Source: Prevotella sp. HUN102 (GTDB taxonomy: Bacteria; Bacteroidota; Bacteroidia; Bacteroidales; Bacteroidaceae). From it: a stretch of 64,000 bases of DNA. The position numbers and the translations under genes are program-made. The notes beneath the pieces are model-generated. The model ran no database searches and had not been told where the DNA came from. It saw nothing but the letters and a program-made list of their open reading frames with translations. Each line of letters opens with the position of its first letter. Position 1 is the first letter of the stretch. Shown here one piece after another: positions 50,794-59,316 of this stretch. The DNA is taken from positions 124,001 through 188,000 of the forward strand of contig NZ_JIAF01000003.1 in NCBI RefSeq assembly GCF_000688375.1, given 5' to 3'.

Positions 50794-52683
50794 TTATTTC
50801 TTATAGACACTGTTGTAATAGTTGATGAAAGCCTGATTCACAAGCCGCATACCTCCTTGTGTGGGGAAATTGCCGGTGAAATACCAGTCGCCCTTATGGT
50901 CGGGGATGGCATTGTGGAGGCCTTCGATGCTCTGATATACAAGCTCAACGGGCGTTGTCATTCCTTCCGGGCGCAGCATTTCGACGATTTTGCAGTTTAT
51001 CTCGTCCACCGTGAACGGGGAATAGACCTTGCAGACGGCGTTTTTCAGTGGTTCGCCTGCCGGCTTTGCCAATTCCCGCTTGCAGTCGTTGTAGACTTCG
51101 CTCAGGAAACTTTCCATATTCCGGTCCTTTATCAGCTCGATGGTGGCACGGAAAACGCAGAACTCTTCGAGGCTCGGCATATCAATGCCGTAGTAATCGG
51201 GGTATCTGATTTGGGGAGCACTCGACACAATCACGATTTTCTTCGGATGCAGACGGTCGAGGATGCGCAGGATGCTTTCCTTGAGCGTGGTGCCGCGAAC
51301 GATGGAGTCGTCGATGATGACAAGACTGTCCTCATAGGGGACTATGCTCTCGTAGCTTACGTCGTAGACGTGCGAAGCGAGGTCGTTGCGCGAATTACTC
51401 TCGGTAATGAATGTTCGCAGTTTGATGTCCTTCCACGCAATCTTCTCCGAACGGACGGACTGATTGACGATGGAGAGCAGCTCCTCGTCGGAAGGCTGAT
51501 GCCCCAATTCCTTTATCTGTTCCACCTTGCGCTTGTTGAGCCAGGACTTGAATCCGCCCACGAGTCCGTAGAAAGCAACTTCCGCCGTGTTGGGAATGAA
51601 CGACAGAACGGTGTGGTTGGTGTCGTAATCGACCGACTTCAGGACACGTTCCGTGAGCTGTTCTCCGAGTTTCTTTCTCTCCTTATATATATCACGGTCG
51701 GAGCCGCGCGAGAAGTAGATGCGCTCAAAGGAGCAGGCTGCATCGCCCCTTGGCTCGAGAATCTGCTGAAGGGAGCACTCGCCGGCCTTGTTTACGATGA
51801 TCGCCTGACCGGGTTTGAGTTCTGTTACGTCTTCGCATTCAAGGTCGAAGGTGGTCTGGAGCACGGGACGCTCGCTTGCCAAGGCTACGTACTCGTCGTT
51901 CTTGTAATAGAATGCCGGACGGATTGCCCACGGGTCGCGCATTGCGAACCATTCGCCCGAGCCTGTGATGCCGCAGATTACATAGCCTCCGTCGAAGTCC
52001 TGCATCGTGGTCTGGAGCACGTTCTTTATCTCCAGATGGTCCTCTATGTAGTTCGTTATGTCATACTTTTCCAGTCCCTGTGCCTTTGCGTCCACGAAGT
52101 TGCGCTCCACTTCACGGTCCAGCCGGTGCCCCATCAGCTCCAGAAGCAGATAGGTGTCGCTGTATTTGCGCGGGCATTGTCCCTGTTCTATGAGCTTGTC
52201 GAATATCACGTTGATGTTCGTCATATTGAAGTTGCCGCACATCGAGAGGTTCTTGGCCTTCCAGTTGTTTCTTCTCAGGAACGGATGCACATAAGAGAGG
52301 CCACTCTTGCCGGTAGTGGAGTACCGGAGGTGGCCCATATAAAGCTCTCCCGCAAAGGGAATATGCTCTTCAGCAAAGTGTACGTCGGCAATCTGTTCTG
52401 CCGAATAGCCCTTGTAGGATTTATGAATATTCGCAAAGATTTCAGTAACGGCATTCTTGCCCTCTGCTCTTTCGCGGAACATATACTCTCGTCCGGGTTC
52501 CGACAACAGTTTCACGGCAGCTATTCCCGCACCTTCCTGTCCGCGGTTGTGCTGCTTTTCCATCATCAGATACATCTTGTTGAGAGCGTACATCCAAGTG
52601 CCGTACTTCTCTTGAAAATGACTGAGAGGCTTCAGCAATCTGATCATTGCAACGCCACAATCTTCGTGAATGTTCTTTTCCAT
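50794..52683 (-). CDS. purF: Amidophosphoribosyltransferase (long Bacteroidota form)
   Basis: 629 residues. First committed step of purine synthesis: PRPP plus glutamine to phosphoribosylamine. N-terminal Ntn glutaminase begins at Cys9 (MEKNIHED-CGVAM), so an 8-residue propeptide must be removed to expose the nucleophile, as in B. subtilis. LRYSTTGKSGL, GNFNMTN and DPWAIRPAFYY mark the glutaminase; VIIDDSIVRGTT (PRPP loop) and SSAPQIRYPDYYGIDM the transferase. Length exceeds the 470-500 residues of proteobacterial PurF through extra segments in the middle and at the C-terminus. 23 nt after GFAT. Confidence 0.94.
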   Translation of the reverse strand: MEKNIHEDCGVAMIRLLKPLSHFQEKYGTWMYALNKMYLMMEKQHNRGQEGAGIAAVKLLSEPGREYMFRERAEGKNAVTEIFANIHKSYKGYSAEQIADVHFAEEHIPFAGELYMGHLRYSTTGKSGLSYVHPFLRRNNWKAKNLSMCGNFNMTNINVIFDKLIEQGQCPRKYSDTYLLLELMGHRLDREVERNFVDAKAQGLEKYDITNYIEDHLEIKNVLQTTMQDFDGGYVICGITGSGEWFAMRDPWAIRPAFYYKNDEYVALASERPVLQTTFDLECEDVTELKPGQAIIVNKAGECSLQQILEPRGDAACSFERIYFSRGSDRDIYKERKKLGEQLTERVLKSVDYDTNHTVLSFIPNTAEVAFYGLVGGFKSWLNKRKVEQIKELGHQPSDEELLSIVNQSVRSEKIAWKDIKLRTFITESNSRNDLASHVYDVSYESIVPYEDSLVIIDDSIVRGTTLKESILRILDRLHPKKIVIVSSAPQIRYPDYYGIDMPSLEEFCVFRATIELIKDRNMESFLSEVYNDCKRELAKPAGEPLKNAVCKVYSPFTVDEINCKIVEMLRPEGMTTPVELVYQSIEGLHNAIPDHKGDWYFTGNFPTQGGMRLVNQAFINYYNSVYKK

Positions 52684-52706
52684 TTATTTAAGGTATGTTT
52701 TTTGAT

Positions 52707-54554
52707 TTATTCTACTGTAACAGACTTTGCAAGGTTGCGTGGTTGGTCTACGTCCTTGCCCTTGCAGACGGCGATGTGATAGGCAAGCAACTGTAAGGGA
52801 ATGGTTGAAACCAATGGTTCCAGACACTCCATCGTGTCGGGAAGCTCTATGACTGCATCTGCAATCTTCGCTATTGCCTCGTCGCCCTTGGACACCAATG
52901 CGATAACCCTGCCCTGACGGGCTTTTATCTCCTGTATGTTGCTGCGCACTTTTTCGTACATTGCATTGTGGGTTGCAATGACCACTACCGGCATATCGGA
53001 GTCGATCAATGCAATCGGACCGTGCTTCATTTCGGCGGCAGGGTAGCCTTCGGCGTGTATGTAGGAAATTTCCTTCAGTTTCAGTGCGCCCTCCAATGCG
53101 ACTGGGAAACTGAAACCGCGTCCGAGATAGAGGAAGTTGTGGGCGTAGGTGAACGTGCGTGCAAGGTCGGCAACCTGTTCGTTGGTCTTCAATACTTCAG
53201 TTATCTTCTCCGGAATGCTTGCCAATTCCTGAACCACCTTCACGTATTCGCCGTGCTTGATTGTTCCCTTTGCATCTGCAAGGGCGATGGCAAACATTGT
53301 CAGAACTGATACCTGACCGGTAAATGCCTTCGTTGAGGCCACACCGATTTCCGGACCTACGTGTATGTACGTTCCCGTGTTCGTTGCACGGGGTATGCTC
53401 GAGCCGATGGCGTTGCAGATTCCATAGATGAATGCGCCCTTCTCCTTTGCCAGTTCCACGGCGGCAAGCGTGTCTGCCGTCTCGCCGCTCTGCGAGAGTG
53501 CTATCACTACATCTTCCTTCGTAACGACAGGATTGCGATAACGGAACTCACTTGCGTATTCCACGTCTACCGGAATCTTGCAGAAGGTTTCAATCAACTG
53601 TTTGCCGATCAGGCCTGCGTGCCAACTGGTGCCGCAAGCCACGATAATCACGCGCTTGGCATTGAGCAACCAACTGCGATAGTCTATCAGCGCACTCAGC
53701 GTAACGTGGTCTTGCTCCACGTTGATTCTTCCACGCATACAGTTCTTCAGGCATTCGGGCTGCTCGAAGATTTCCTTCAGCATAAAGTGGGGGTAGCCTC
53801 CTTTCTCAATCTGTCCGAGATTGATGTCCACCGTCTTGATTTCAGGCGACAGTTCCTCGTTCAGGATGTTTACCACCTTCAGTTCCTCACCGAGCTTCAT
53901 CACGGCGATGTTGCCGTCTTCAAGGTAAACCACCTGATCGGTATACTCAATAATGGGGCTTGCATCCGAGCCAAGGAAGAACTCGTCGTCGCCGATTCCC
54001 ACCACCAACGGACTCTGCTTGCGTGCTGCAATTACGGTGTCGGGGTGTCTTTTGTCGAGAATTGCAATAGCATAAGCACCGATAACCTGATGCAGAGCCA
54101 CCTGGACGGCTGTCAGCAGGTCGAGATTCTTTCTTTCCTGAATGTATTCAATGAGCTGAACGAGCACTTCCGTGTCTGTGTCGGAAACAAACTTGATGCC
54201 TTTGTCCATCAGGTTTTTCTTGATTTCTGCGTAGTTCTCGATGATTCCGTTGTGAATGATGGCGAGATTTTTGGATTCGGAATAATGCGGATGCGCATTG
54301 GTAGAAGAAGGTTCTCCGTGTGTTGCCCATCTGGTGTGGGCAATACCTACGGAGCCTTCAATATTCTTTTCAGCGCAAAAGGATTCAAGGTCTGCCACCT
54401 TTCCCTTTGCCTTGTAGACGTTCAAATCGTCGTTGCCGTTGATCAGCGCAATGCCTGCGCTGTCGTAACCTCTGTACTCAAGTCTTTTAAGACCTTTAAT
54501 CAAAATGGGATAAGCCTGTCGCTTTGTCCCTATGTAACCTACTATACCACACAT
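52707..54554 (-). CDS. glmS: Glucosamine-fructose-6-phosphate aminotransferase (isomerising)
   Basis: 615 residues, Cys2 nucleophile in MCGIVGYIG. Converts fructose-6-phosphate plus glutamine to glucosamine-6-phosphate for cell-wall synthesis. Glutaminase domain 1-240 (HTRWATHGEPSSTNAHPH, HNGIIENY), two SIS domains (CGTSWHAGLIGKQLIE, SQSGETADT and EGALKLKEISYIHAEGYPAAE), and the C-terminal DQPRNLAKSVTVE typical of the family. Head of a minus-strand run of glutamine-dependent enzymes (then purF, carA, carB). No glmS ribozyme-like leader is evident; upstream is a 124-nt A+T-rich spacer without clear promoter. Confidence 0.97.
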   Translation of the reverse strand: MCGIVGYIGTKRQAYPILIKGLKRLEYRGYDSAGIALINGNDDLNVYKAKGKVADLESFCAEKNIEGSVGIAHTRWATHGEPSSTNAHPHYSESKNLAIIHNGIIENYAEIKKNLMDKGIKFVSDTDTEVLVQLIEYIQERKNLDLLTAVQVALHQVIGAYAIAILDKRHPDTVIAARKQSPLVVGIGDDEFFLGSDASPIIEYTDQVVYLEDGNIAVMKLGEELKVVNILNEELSPEIKTVDINLGQIEKGGYPHFMLKEIFEQPECLKNCMRGRINVEQDHVTLSALIDYRSWLLNAKRVIIVACGTSWHAGLIGKQLIETFCKIPVDVEYASEFRYRNPVVTKEDVVIALSQSGETADTLAAVELAKEKGAFIYGICNAIGSSIPRATNTGTYIHVGPEIGVASTKAFTGQVSVLTMFAIALADAKGTIKHGEYVKVVQELASIPEKITEVLKTNEQVADLARTFTYAHNFLYLGRGFSFPVALEGALKLKEISYIHAEGYPAAEMKHGPIALIDSDMPVVVIATHNAMYEKVRSNIQEIKARQGRVIALVSKGDEAIAKIADAVIELPDTMECLEPLVSTIPLQLLAYHIAVCKGKDVDQPRNLAKSVTVE

Positions 54555-54678
54555 AGTTTCCTGAATTAGTTTTAAATGTTAGTTTTTGAATGATAATAAA
54601 ACAGATTTAAAACATTCATCATAAGAAACCTCCGAGCAATGTATAATAGTGTCTTTTCATATAAAAGCCGCTCCCTGA

Positions 54679-55458
54679 TTATCTGAATATCGTTATCAGC
54701 AGACTGGACACCGTACTTGCAAGACCGACCAGAGAGAACAAGATGCTGGAATTGCTACCGAAGAAGGCGTTTCGAGCCTTGACCTTTTGAGGCTGCACGT
54801 AGATAATATCGTTCTGCTGTAAATAATAATAAGGTGAATTAATCAGGTTTGCGTCGTTGAGGTTCAGCCTCACATTGTGTTTCTCGCCCGTTGCGTCTTC
54901 GCGGATGAGCATAATGTTGTCGCGCTTGCCGTACACGGTAAGGTCTCCGGCCTCGGCGAGTGCCTCTACGATGCTCATCTTCTCCGTTGCCACGGGAATA
55001 ACGCCCGGACTGTTCACTTCGCCCGTAACCGTTACTCGGTAGCTGCTCGTGCGAACTGCCACCAATGGGTTCTCGGTGCGTGCCAGATAAGGCTGTATTT
55101 TGCTCTTAATCAAGTCCTCACACTCGTTTTTGGTCAGTCCTCCCACGTGAATCTTGCCCACGATAGGAAAGTTTATATAGCCGTCATTGTCTACCAAATA
55201 GCCCGCAACTCTTTTTTCATTGCCGCCACCAGTTGTCTGCTGCTGGATGTTGAATGGCTTTGAAGTCAGTGGGTCTGTGGTCTGAACAAGGATTGTAAGT
55301 TCGTCTTTCGGCATAATTCTCGCATCATACAAGCCTTTTGATGCAGCGAGACTGATAGAATCAATATTCTGGAAGTAGGTAAACTTTTTCGTGGACCCAC
55401 ACCCTGTAATAAAAATAATCATAGCAAACGCAATGATCGGAAAAAGTAATTTCTTCAT
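54679..55458 (-). CDS. Polysaccharide export lipoprotein (Wza/BexD family)
   Basis: 259 residues. Lipobox ITGC (Cys near 20). Polysaccharide export domain (about 45-140): ARIMPKDELTILVQTTDP, VDNDGYINFPIVGKIHVGGL (20), then a SLBB domain (about 145-215): VTVTGEVNSPGVIPVATEKM and DIIYVQPQK. A C-terminal hydrophobic stretch (SILFSLVGLASTVSSLLITI) forms a membrane segment. Outer-membrane or periplasmic channel component for capsule or EPS export. No Wzc or glycosyltransferase genes are adjacent. Promoter at 55502-55534, with a palindrome inside the leader. Confidence 0.9.
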   Translation of the reverse strand: MKKLLFPIIAFAMIIFITGCGSTKKFTYFQNIDSISLAASKGLYDARIMPKDELTILVQTTDPLTSKPFNIQQQTTGGGNEKRVAGYLVDNDGYINFPIVGKIHVGGLTKNECEDLIKSKIQPYLARTENPLVAVRTSSYRVTVTGEVNSPGVIPVATEKMSIVEALAEAGDLTVYGKRDNIMLIREDATGEKHNVRLNLNDANLINSPYYYLQQNDIIYVQPQKVKARNAFFGSNSSILFSLVGLASTVSSLLITIFR

Positions 55459-55471
55459 ATATTTATAAGTG

Positions 55472-55534
55472 CAATAACGTTATTGTCTGGATATATCTGT
55501 TGCAAAATTACTACTATTTTTTGACAATGGCAAA
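55472..55534 (-). promoter_or_regulatory. Export-lipoprotein promoter and leader palindrome
   Basis: On the minus strand TTTG (55534-55531), 20 nt, TAATTTTGC (55510-55502). The perfect palindrome CAATAACGTTATTG (55472-55485) lies in the leader between start site and ATG, suggesting a repressor site. Confidence 0.65.
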
Positions 55535-55563
55535 TGATAAGGTTATCTTTTGTTTTTTTTGTG

Positions 55564-55672
55564 TTTATAAGTGGACAAGAGGACAAGGAAACGAGAGAAC
55601 AAGGAGACTTGCCTTATAATCAAGCTGACCTGCTCGTTCACTTGTCTCCTCGTCCTCTTGTCCACTTATAAA
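55564..55672. repeat. R2 array bounded by a perfect 21-bp inverted repeat
   Basis: TTTATAAGTGGACAAGAGGA and one more base (55564-55584) is exactly complementary to 55652-55672. Between them GACAAG, AAACGAG, GAACAAG, GAGACTTG and, on the other side, CTCGTTCA, CTTGTCTC, CTCGTCCT. Confidence 0.85.
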
Positions 55673-55958
55673 ACTCCTCTTCGTCTGTTCATCTTCTTCA
55701 ACGCCTGCTTTCTTCCACTCAGAATCTGTTCTACGCGAAGGTCGATGGCTGCGTCAAACTCTTGATTTTTTACAACTAATTTATCCATAATCATCAATCT
55801 TTATAATTCTCTAATGCTGCAAATTTAAAGCGTGTAATTCGTTTTTGAAAATGCCGAAGCCGTTTTCGTTGCTCTCCCTGTCGCTTTTTGACTCATATCA
55901 ATGCACTTGATGTATGTCATTAAAGTTGCAGTAAGCTAACTGATAGGCTCTTCCACGC

Positions 55959-55990
55959 TTGGAGAATCGGCAGGAAAACAGTAACTTTGC
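55959..55990 (+). promoter_or_regulatory. Promoter of the micro-ORF transcript
   Basis: TTG (55959-55961), 20 nt, TAACTTTGC (55982-55990): a full match to the Bacteroidota promoter form, 73 nt before the ATG at 56063. Confidence 0.7.
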
Positions 55991-56062
55991 ACCGATATTT
56001 AAAGTTATTACAAACAATGACGTGCCAATGGGGCGCGCAGCAAAGAAGAAAAGAAATTAATT

Positions 56063-56149
56063 ATGATGACATTCGGATTCTTAACCACCCTCGCAGCAAT
56101 TCTCGCTGAAGTCTTGATTATTTCAAAGAAAATAAACCTTGGCGACTAA
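56063..56149 (+). CDS. 28-residue hydrophobic micropeptide
   Basis: Reads MMTFGFLTTLAAILAEVLII then SKKINLGD: one membrane-spanning helix (about 4-20) with a short positively charged C-terminal side. Support for reality is indirect: a consensus promoter upstream (55959-55990), GAAGAAAAGAAATTAATT (purine-rich) before the ATG, and an intrinsic terminator 22 nt after the stop, giving a transcript of about 200 nt. No family is recognised. It could be a subunit of a membrane complex, a type I toxin-like peptide, or part of a regulatory RNA. Confidence 0.5.
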   Translation: MMTFGFLTTLAAILAEVLIISKKINLGD

Positions 56150-56170
56150 GCCGGGGATAAACAAGCATAA

Positions 56171-56203
56171 AGAAAGCAGCCCGTAAAGGCTGCTTTCTTC
56201 GTT
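56171..56203 (+). terminator. Terminator of the micro-ORF transcript
   Basis: AGAAAGCAGCC (56171-56181) pairs with GGCTGCTTTCT (56188-56198), 11 bp, 6-nt loop, followed by TCGTTTC. Confidence 0.75.
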
Positions 56204-56237
56204 TCAAACCCGTTTGTGCCTATTCCGTATTATATAA

Positions 56238-56313
56238 ATGTATAGGGAGAACTCCGAAAGAAGCTCTCCCTATATGTTATTTATGTCCGAGTTCAGATTT
56301 GTTCCGAACTCGG
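56238..56313 (-). terminator. Two hairpins downstream of the OmpA-type gene
   Basis: ATAGGGAGA...TCTCCCTAT (about 56239-56274) and CCGAGTTC...GAACTCGG (about 56286-56313). They lie beyond the R2 array at the 3' end of the minus-strand OmpA-type gene. Confidence 0.5.
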
Positions 56314-56324
56314 GTAATTTGCTT

Positions 56325-56419
56325 GTAAATTTATAAACTTGTAAACTCGTTCCCTCGTAAACTTGTGGACTTGTCTTCTCGTCCCCTTGTTTCCTCGTAA
56401 ACTAGTCTCCTCGTCTCTT
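56325..56419 (-). repeat. R2 array
   Basis: On the plus strand CTTGTAAA, CTCGTTCC, CTCGTAAA, CTTGTGGA, CTTGTCTT, CTCGTCCC, CTTGTTTC, CTCGTAAA, CTAGTCTC, CTCGTCTC: the complement of the plus-type arrays, right after the OmpA-type stop codon. Confidence 0.75.
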
Positions 56420-56423
56420 ACAA

Positions 56424-57107
56424 TTATCTCAATGTACCGTTGTTGGCAGCATTGATCATTGACTCAGAAGCATACAAGTAAACCTCCACGCGGCGGTTCT
56501 TCTCGCTCACGGTCTTGTTCTCGATAGGATTTGAGCTGCCCAAACCCTCTACCGTGCGGATCTGACGGGCAGGAACGCCCTGTGAAAGGAGATAGCTTGA
56601 AACGGCAGAAGCACGCTTTTCAGACAGAGGAATGTTGATGTTGTCGTTGCCCGAAGCATCGGTGTAGCCCTGAATAGCCACGTCGCAGTCGGCATTCTTC
56701 TGCATAACCTTGGCGAAGTCTGCCAACTCCTTCTTTGAGCTTGCATTCAGGTCGGACTTGTTGAGACCGAACAGGATACCGTTGTCGAATGTTACCTTCA
56801 CACATTCCAGACCGTTAGCGTCGGTTACCTTTTCAATCTTTGCATTCTGAACCTGAGCGGCAGTCTCGCGAGCCACCTTATCCATATGACGGCCGATGAG
56901 CGTACCAGCACCAGCACCAACAGCCGCACCGATAGCCGCACCGATCATAGTGCCCTTCGTGTTCTTGCCGATGATGTTACCGATGATACCACCAACTACT
57001 GCGCCTGCACCTGAACCTGCCAAACCGAAAGTTCCCTGCTTTGTTGCACAACTGGATACGAGTGTGAGCACACACATACCTGCTGCGATTGTCTTTAAAT
57101 TCTTCAT
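56424..57107 (-). CDS. OmpA-family lipoprotein with glycine-zipper segment
   Basis: 227 residues. Lipobox VSSC (Cys near 20). A glycine-zipper/YMGG-like hydrophobic stretch (about 28-72, with GAGAVVGGIIGNIIGKN and GAAIGAAVGAGAGTLIG) and a C-terminal OmpA peptidoglycan-binding domain (about 105-215), with the diaminopimelate-binding motif IQGYTDASGND...LSEKRASAVSSYL and GLGSSNP...NRRVEVYL. Anchors the outer membrane to peptidoglycan. Promoter TATCTTTG on the minus strand at 57232-57225. An R2 array begins right after its stop. Confidence 0.93.
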   Translation of the reverse strand: MKNLKTIAAGMCVLTLVSSCATKQGTFGLAGSGAGAVVGGIIGNIIGKNTKGTMIGAAIGAAVGAGAGTLIGRHMDKVARETAAQVQNAKIEKVTDANGLECVKVTFDNGILFGLNKSDLNASSKKELADFAKVMQKNADCDVAIQGYTDASGNDNINIPLSEKRASAVSSYLLSQGVPARQIRTVEGLGSSNPIENKTVSEKNRRVEVYLYASESMINAANNGTLR

Positions 57108-57224
57108 AATGTCGTAAATTTATAATATTTTTTCTTTTTACCTAATTTGTCGGCCTGTCCCAATTTCCGAGTTTACGAGGAGAAAAGCCCCATCCCTCAT
57201 ACTGTCAAATCCTTCAGCACGGCA

Positions 57225-57232
57225 CAAAGATA
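57225..57232 (-). promoter_or_regulatory. -7 element of the OmpA-type gene
   Basis: TATCTTTG on the minus strand, about 118 nt before the ATG. Confidence 0.5.
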
Positions 57233-57275
57233 CAATAAATTGCACATTGTAGGGATTTATGCCAACATTTTTTTG

Positions 57276-57284
57276 TAATTTTGC
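57276..57284 (+). promoter_or_regulatory. -7 element of proS
   Basis: TAATTTTGC on the plus strand, 99 nt before the ATG, divergent from the OmpA-type promoter 44 nt away. Confidence 0.5.
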
Positions 57285-57382
57285 ACAAAGTTACGGCTTA
57301 TACGCCACATAAGCAAAGGGAAATTCCTAAATAACGTAGGATTTCTCCTACAAAGCAAGAATACAAAGAACAAAATATAATT

Positions 57383-58864
57383 ATGGCAAAAGAACTCAAA
57401 GACCTTACCAAGAGAGCCGAAAACTACTCTCAATGGTACAATGACTTGGTAGTAAAAGCTGACCTTGCAGAGCAGTCTGCCGTCAGAGGCTGTATGGTCA
57501 TCAAACCCTATGGATACGCCATCTGGGAGAAGATGCAGGCACAGCTCGACAAGATGTTTAAGGAGACAGGCGTGCAGAACGCCTACTTCCCGCTGCTCAT
57601 TCCGAAGAGCTTTCTCTCCCGGGAGGCAGAGCACGTGAAGGGATTCGCCAAGGAATGCGCCGTTGTAACCCACTACCGCCTCCGTTCCAACGAGGAGGGC
57701 AATGCAGTAGAGGTGGACCCGAGCGCAAAGCTCGAGGAAGAGCTGATCATCCGTCCTACCAGTGAGACCATTATATGGAACACTTACAGGAACTGGATCC
57801 ACTCCTACCGCGACCTTCCGCTGATGTGCAACCAGTGGTGCAACGTGATGCGGTGGGAAATGCGCACCCGTCCGTTCCTCCGCACCTCCGAATTTCTCTG
57901 GCAGGAAGGCCACACCGCCCACGCAACACGTGAAGAAGCAGAAGAGGAAACAAAGCGTATGCTCAAGGTCTATGCCGACTTTGCCGAGCAATGGCTCGCC
58001 ATTCCTGTGGTACAGGGCGTGAAGAGCGAGACCGAACGCTTCGCAGGCGCACTCGACACGTACACCATCGAGGCGATGATGCAGGACGGAAAGGCACTCC
58101 AGAGCGGCACGTCGCACTTCCTCGGACAGAACTTCGCCAAGTCGTTCGACGTTACGTTCCTTAATAAGGAAAATAAACCGGAATACGTATGGGCCACATC
58201 GTGGGGCGTAAGCACACGTCTCGTGGGCGCACTCATTATGACACACTCCGACGACAACGGTCTTGTGCTCCCTCCGAAGATAGCCCCGATTCAGGTAGTC
58301 ATCATCCCGATATTCAAGGGCGACGAACAGCTCAACGCACTTACGGAGAAGCTCCAGCCGGTAATCGACCAGCTCCGCGCGCTCGGTATCAGCGTCAAGT
58401 TCGATAATTCCGACAACAAGCGTCCCGGTTTCAAGTTCGCCGACTACGAACTCAAGGGCGTTCCCGTGCGTCTGGCAATGGGCGGCCGCGACTTGGAGAA
58501 CAACACCATCGAAGTGATGCGCCGCGACACGCTCGAGAAGGAAAGCGTAAGTTTCGACGGTATCGTGGACTATGTGAAGAATCTCCTCGACGACATTCAG
58601 GCAAACATCTACAAGAAAGCCGTGGACTTCCGCGATGCCCACATCTACGAATGCGACGACTACGAAGAGTTCAAGTCCAAGGTAAAGGACGGCGGCTTCT
58701 TCCTCTGCCACTGGGACGGCACTTCCGAAACGGAAGACAAGATCAAGGAAGACACACAGGCCACCATCCGTTGCGTTCCGTTTATGTTCGAGCAGACGGA
58801 AGGCGTGGATATGGTAAGCGGAAAGCCATCCAAATACCGTGTGCTTATCGCGCGTTCCTATTAA
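57383..58864 (+). CDS. proS: Prolyl-tRNA synthetase (short, archaeal/eukaryotic type)
   Basis: 493 residues. Charges tRNA-Pro. Class II motifs: motif 1 region [28 protein letters not shown] (start of it), RPTSETIIW, motif 2 near [20 protein letters not shown], and motif 3 [20 protein letters not shown] (20). There is no editing (INS) domain between motifs 2 and 3. The C-terminal zinc-type domain (about 405-493) ends VLIARSY, the Tyr-ending typical of the ProRS3/archaeal form. This is the usual type in Bacteroidota. Terminator downstream. Confidence 0.96.
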   Translation: MAKELKDLTKRAENYSQWYNDLVVKADLAEQSAVRGCMVIKPYGYAIWEKMQAQLDKMFKETGVQNAYFPLLIPKSFLSREAEHVKGFAKECAVVTHYRLRSNEEGNAVEVDPSAKLEEELIIRPTSETIIWNTYRNWIHSYRDLPLMCNQWCNVMRWEMRTRPFLRTSEFLWQEGHTAHATREEAEEETKRMLKVYADFAEQWLAIPVVQGVKSETERFAGALDTYTIEAMMQDGKALQSGTSHFLGQNFAKSFDVTFLNKENKPEYVWATSWGVSTRLVGALIMTHSDDNGLVLPPKIAPIQVVIIPIFKGDEQLNALTEKLQPVIDQLRALGISVKFDNSDNKRPGFKFADYELKGVPVRLAMGGRDLENNTIEVMRRDTLEKESVSFDGIVDYVKNLLDDIQANIYKKAVDFRDAHIYECDDYEEFKSKVKDGGFFLCHWDGTSETEDKIKEDTQATIRCVPFMFEQTEGVDMVSGKPSKYRVLIARSY

Positions 58865-58889
58865 TACTCACACCTTACTCCATAAATTC

Positions 58890-58925
58890 ATCGGGCTGCA
58901 AGAAAGGTCTTGCAGCCCGATTTCT
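58890..58925 (+). terminator. Terminator of proS
   Basis: ATCGGGCTGCAAG (58890-58902) pairs with CTTGCAGCCCGAT (58909-58921), 13 bp, 6-nt loop, followed by TTCTG. Confidence 0.82.
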
Positions 58926-59316
58926 GTATCGTCAGGTTCCAGACATCTGAAACCGAAATTCTGATTCTCCAGACAAGCCACAGTAGCCTTGTCTGTTTCC
59001 CATCTTTCCTTTCCTCCCTGTCAATCTGTATGTCAGTCTCTGAAACGGACTTTCCTGATGGACGTTCTTAATCCAGAATATGATTGAAAAATCCCTGTTC
59101 CACACCGTTTTTCCGAATCCGATGAGAAGGAGGGAAGAAGGAGATTTCCTTGCAGGGGAATTACGGATGTTGGGTTTGTTTCTGCTCGCTTTTTGAAAGA
59201 ATTTGTGAACAAATAATAAATTTTGGACACATAAGAAATGCTTTCGGTTTACATAGTGTATCTTTGCAGATGAAAAGATTGCAGTTTTTAATTTTAACAG
59301 TAACAGATTGAAGAAT
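58922..59316. other. Spacer of about 395 nt: promoter only
   Basis: Promoter -7 TATCTTTGC at 59259-59267. The rest has no recognised gene; a minus-strand frame is open here but looks random. Confidence 0.5.
59259..59267 (+). promoter_or_regulatory. -7 element of the Cys/Lys-rich protein gene
   Basis: TATCTTTGC 50 nt before the ATG at 59317. Confidence 0.55.

Larger units (their letters stand above)
55459..56062. other. 604-nt spacer: promoter, palindrome, R2 inverted array, sRNA-like promoter
   Basis: Contains the export-lipoprotein control region (55472-55534), an R2 array with a perfect 21-bp inverted repeat (55564-55672), and the promoter of the micro-ORF transcript (55959-55990). 55680-55950 is otherwise featureless. 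Confidence 0.6.

Noticed and set aside
50857..52779. 640-codon open frame on the plus strand opposite purF
   Set aside because: It is the complement of purF and runs into the end of glmS; product has no domain, and is explained by base composition.
57257..58711. 484-codon open frame on the minus strand opposite proS
   Set aside because: Antisense to proS; no domain recognised.
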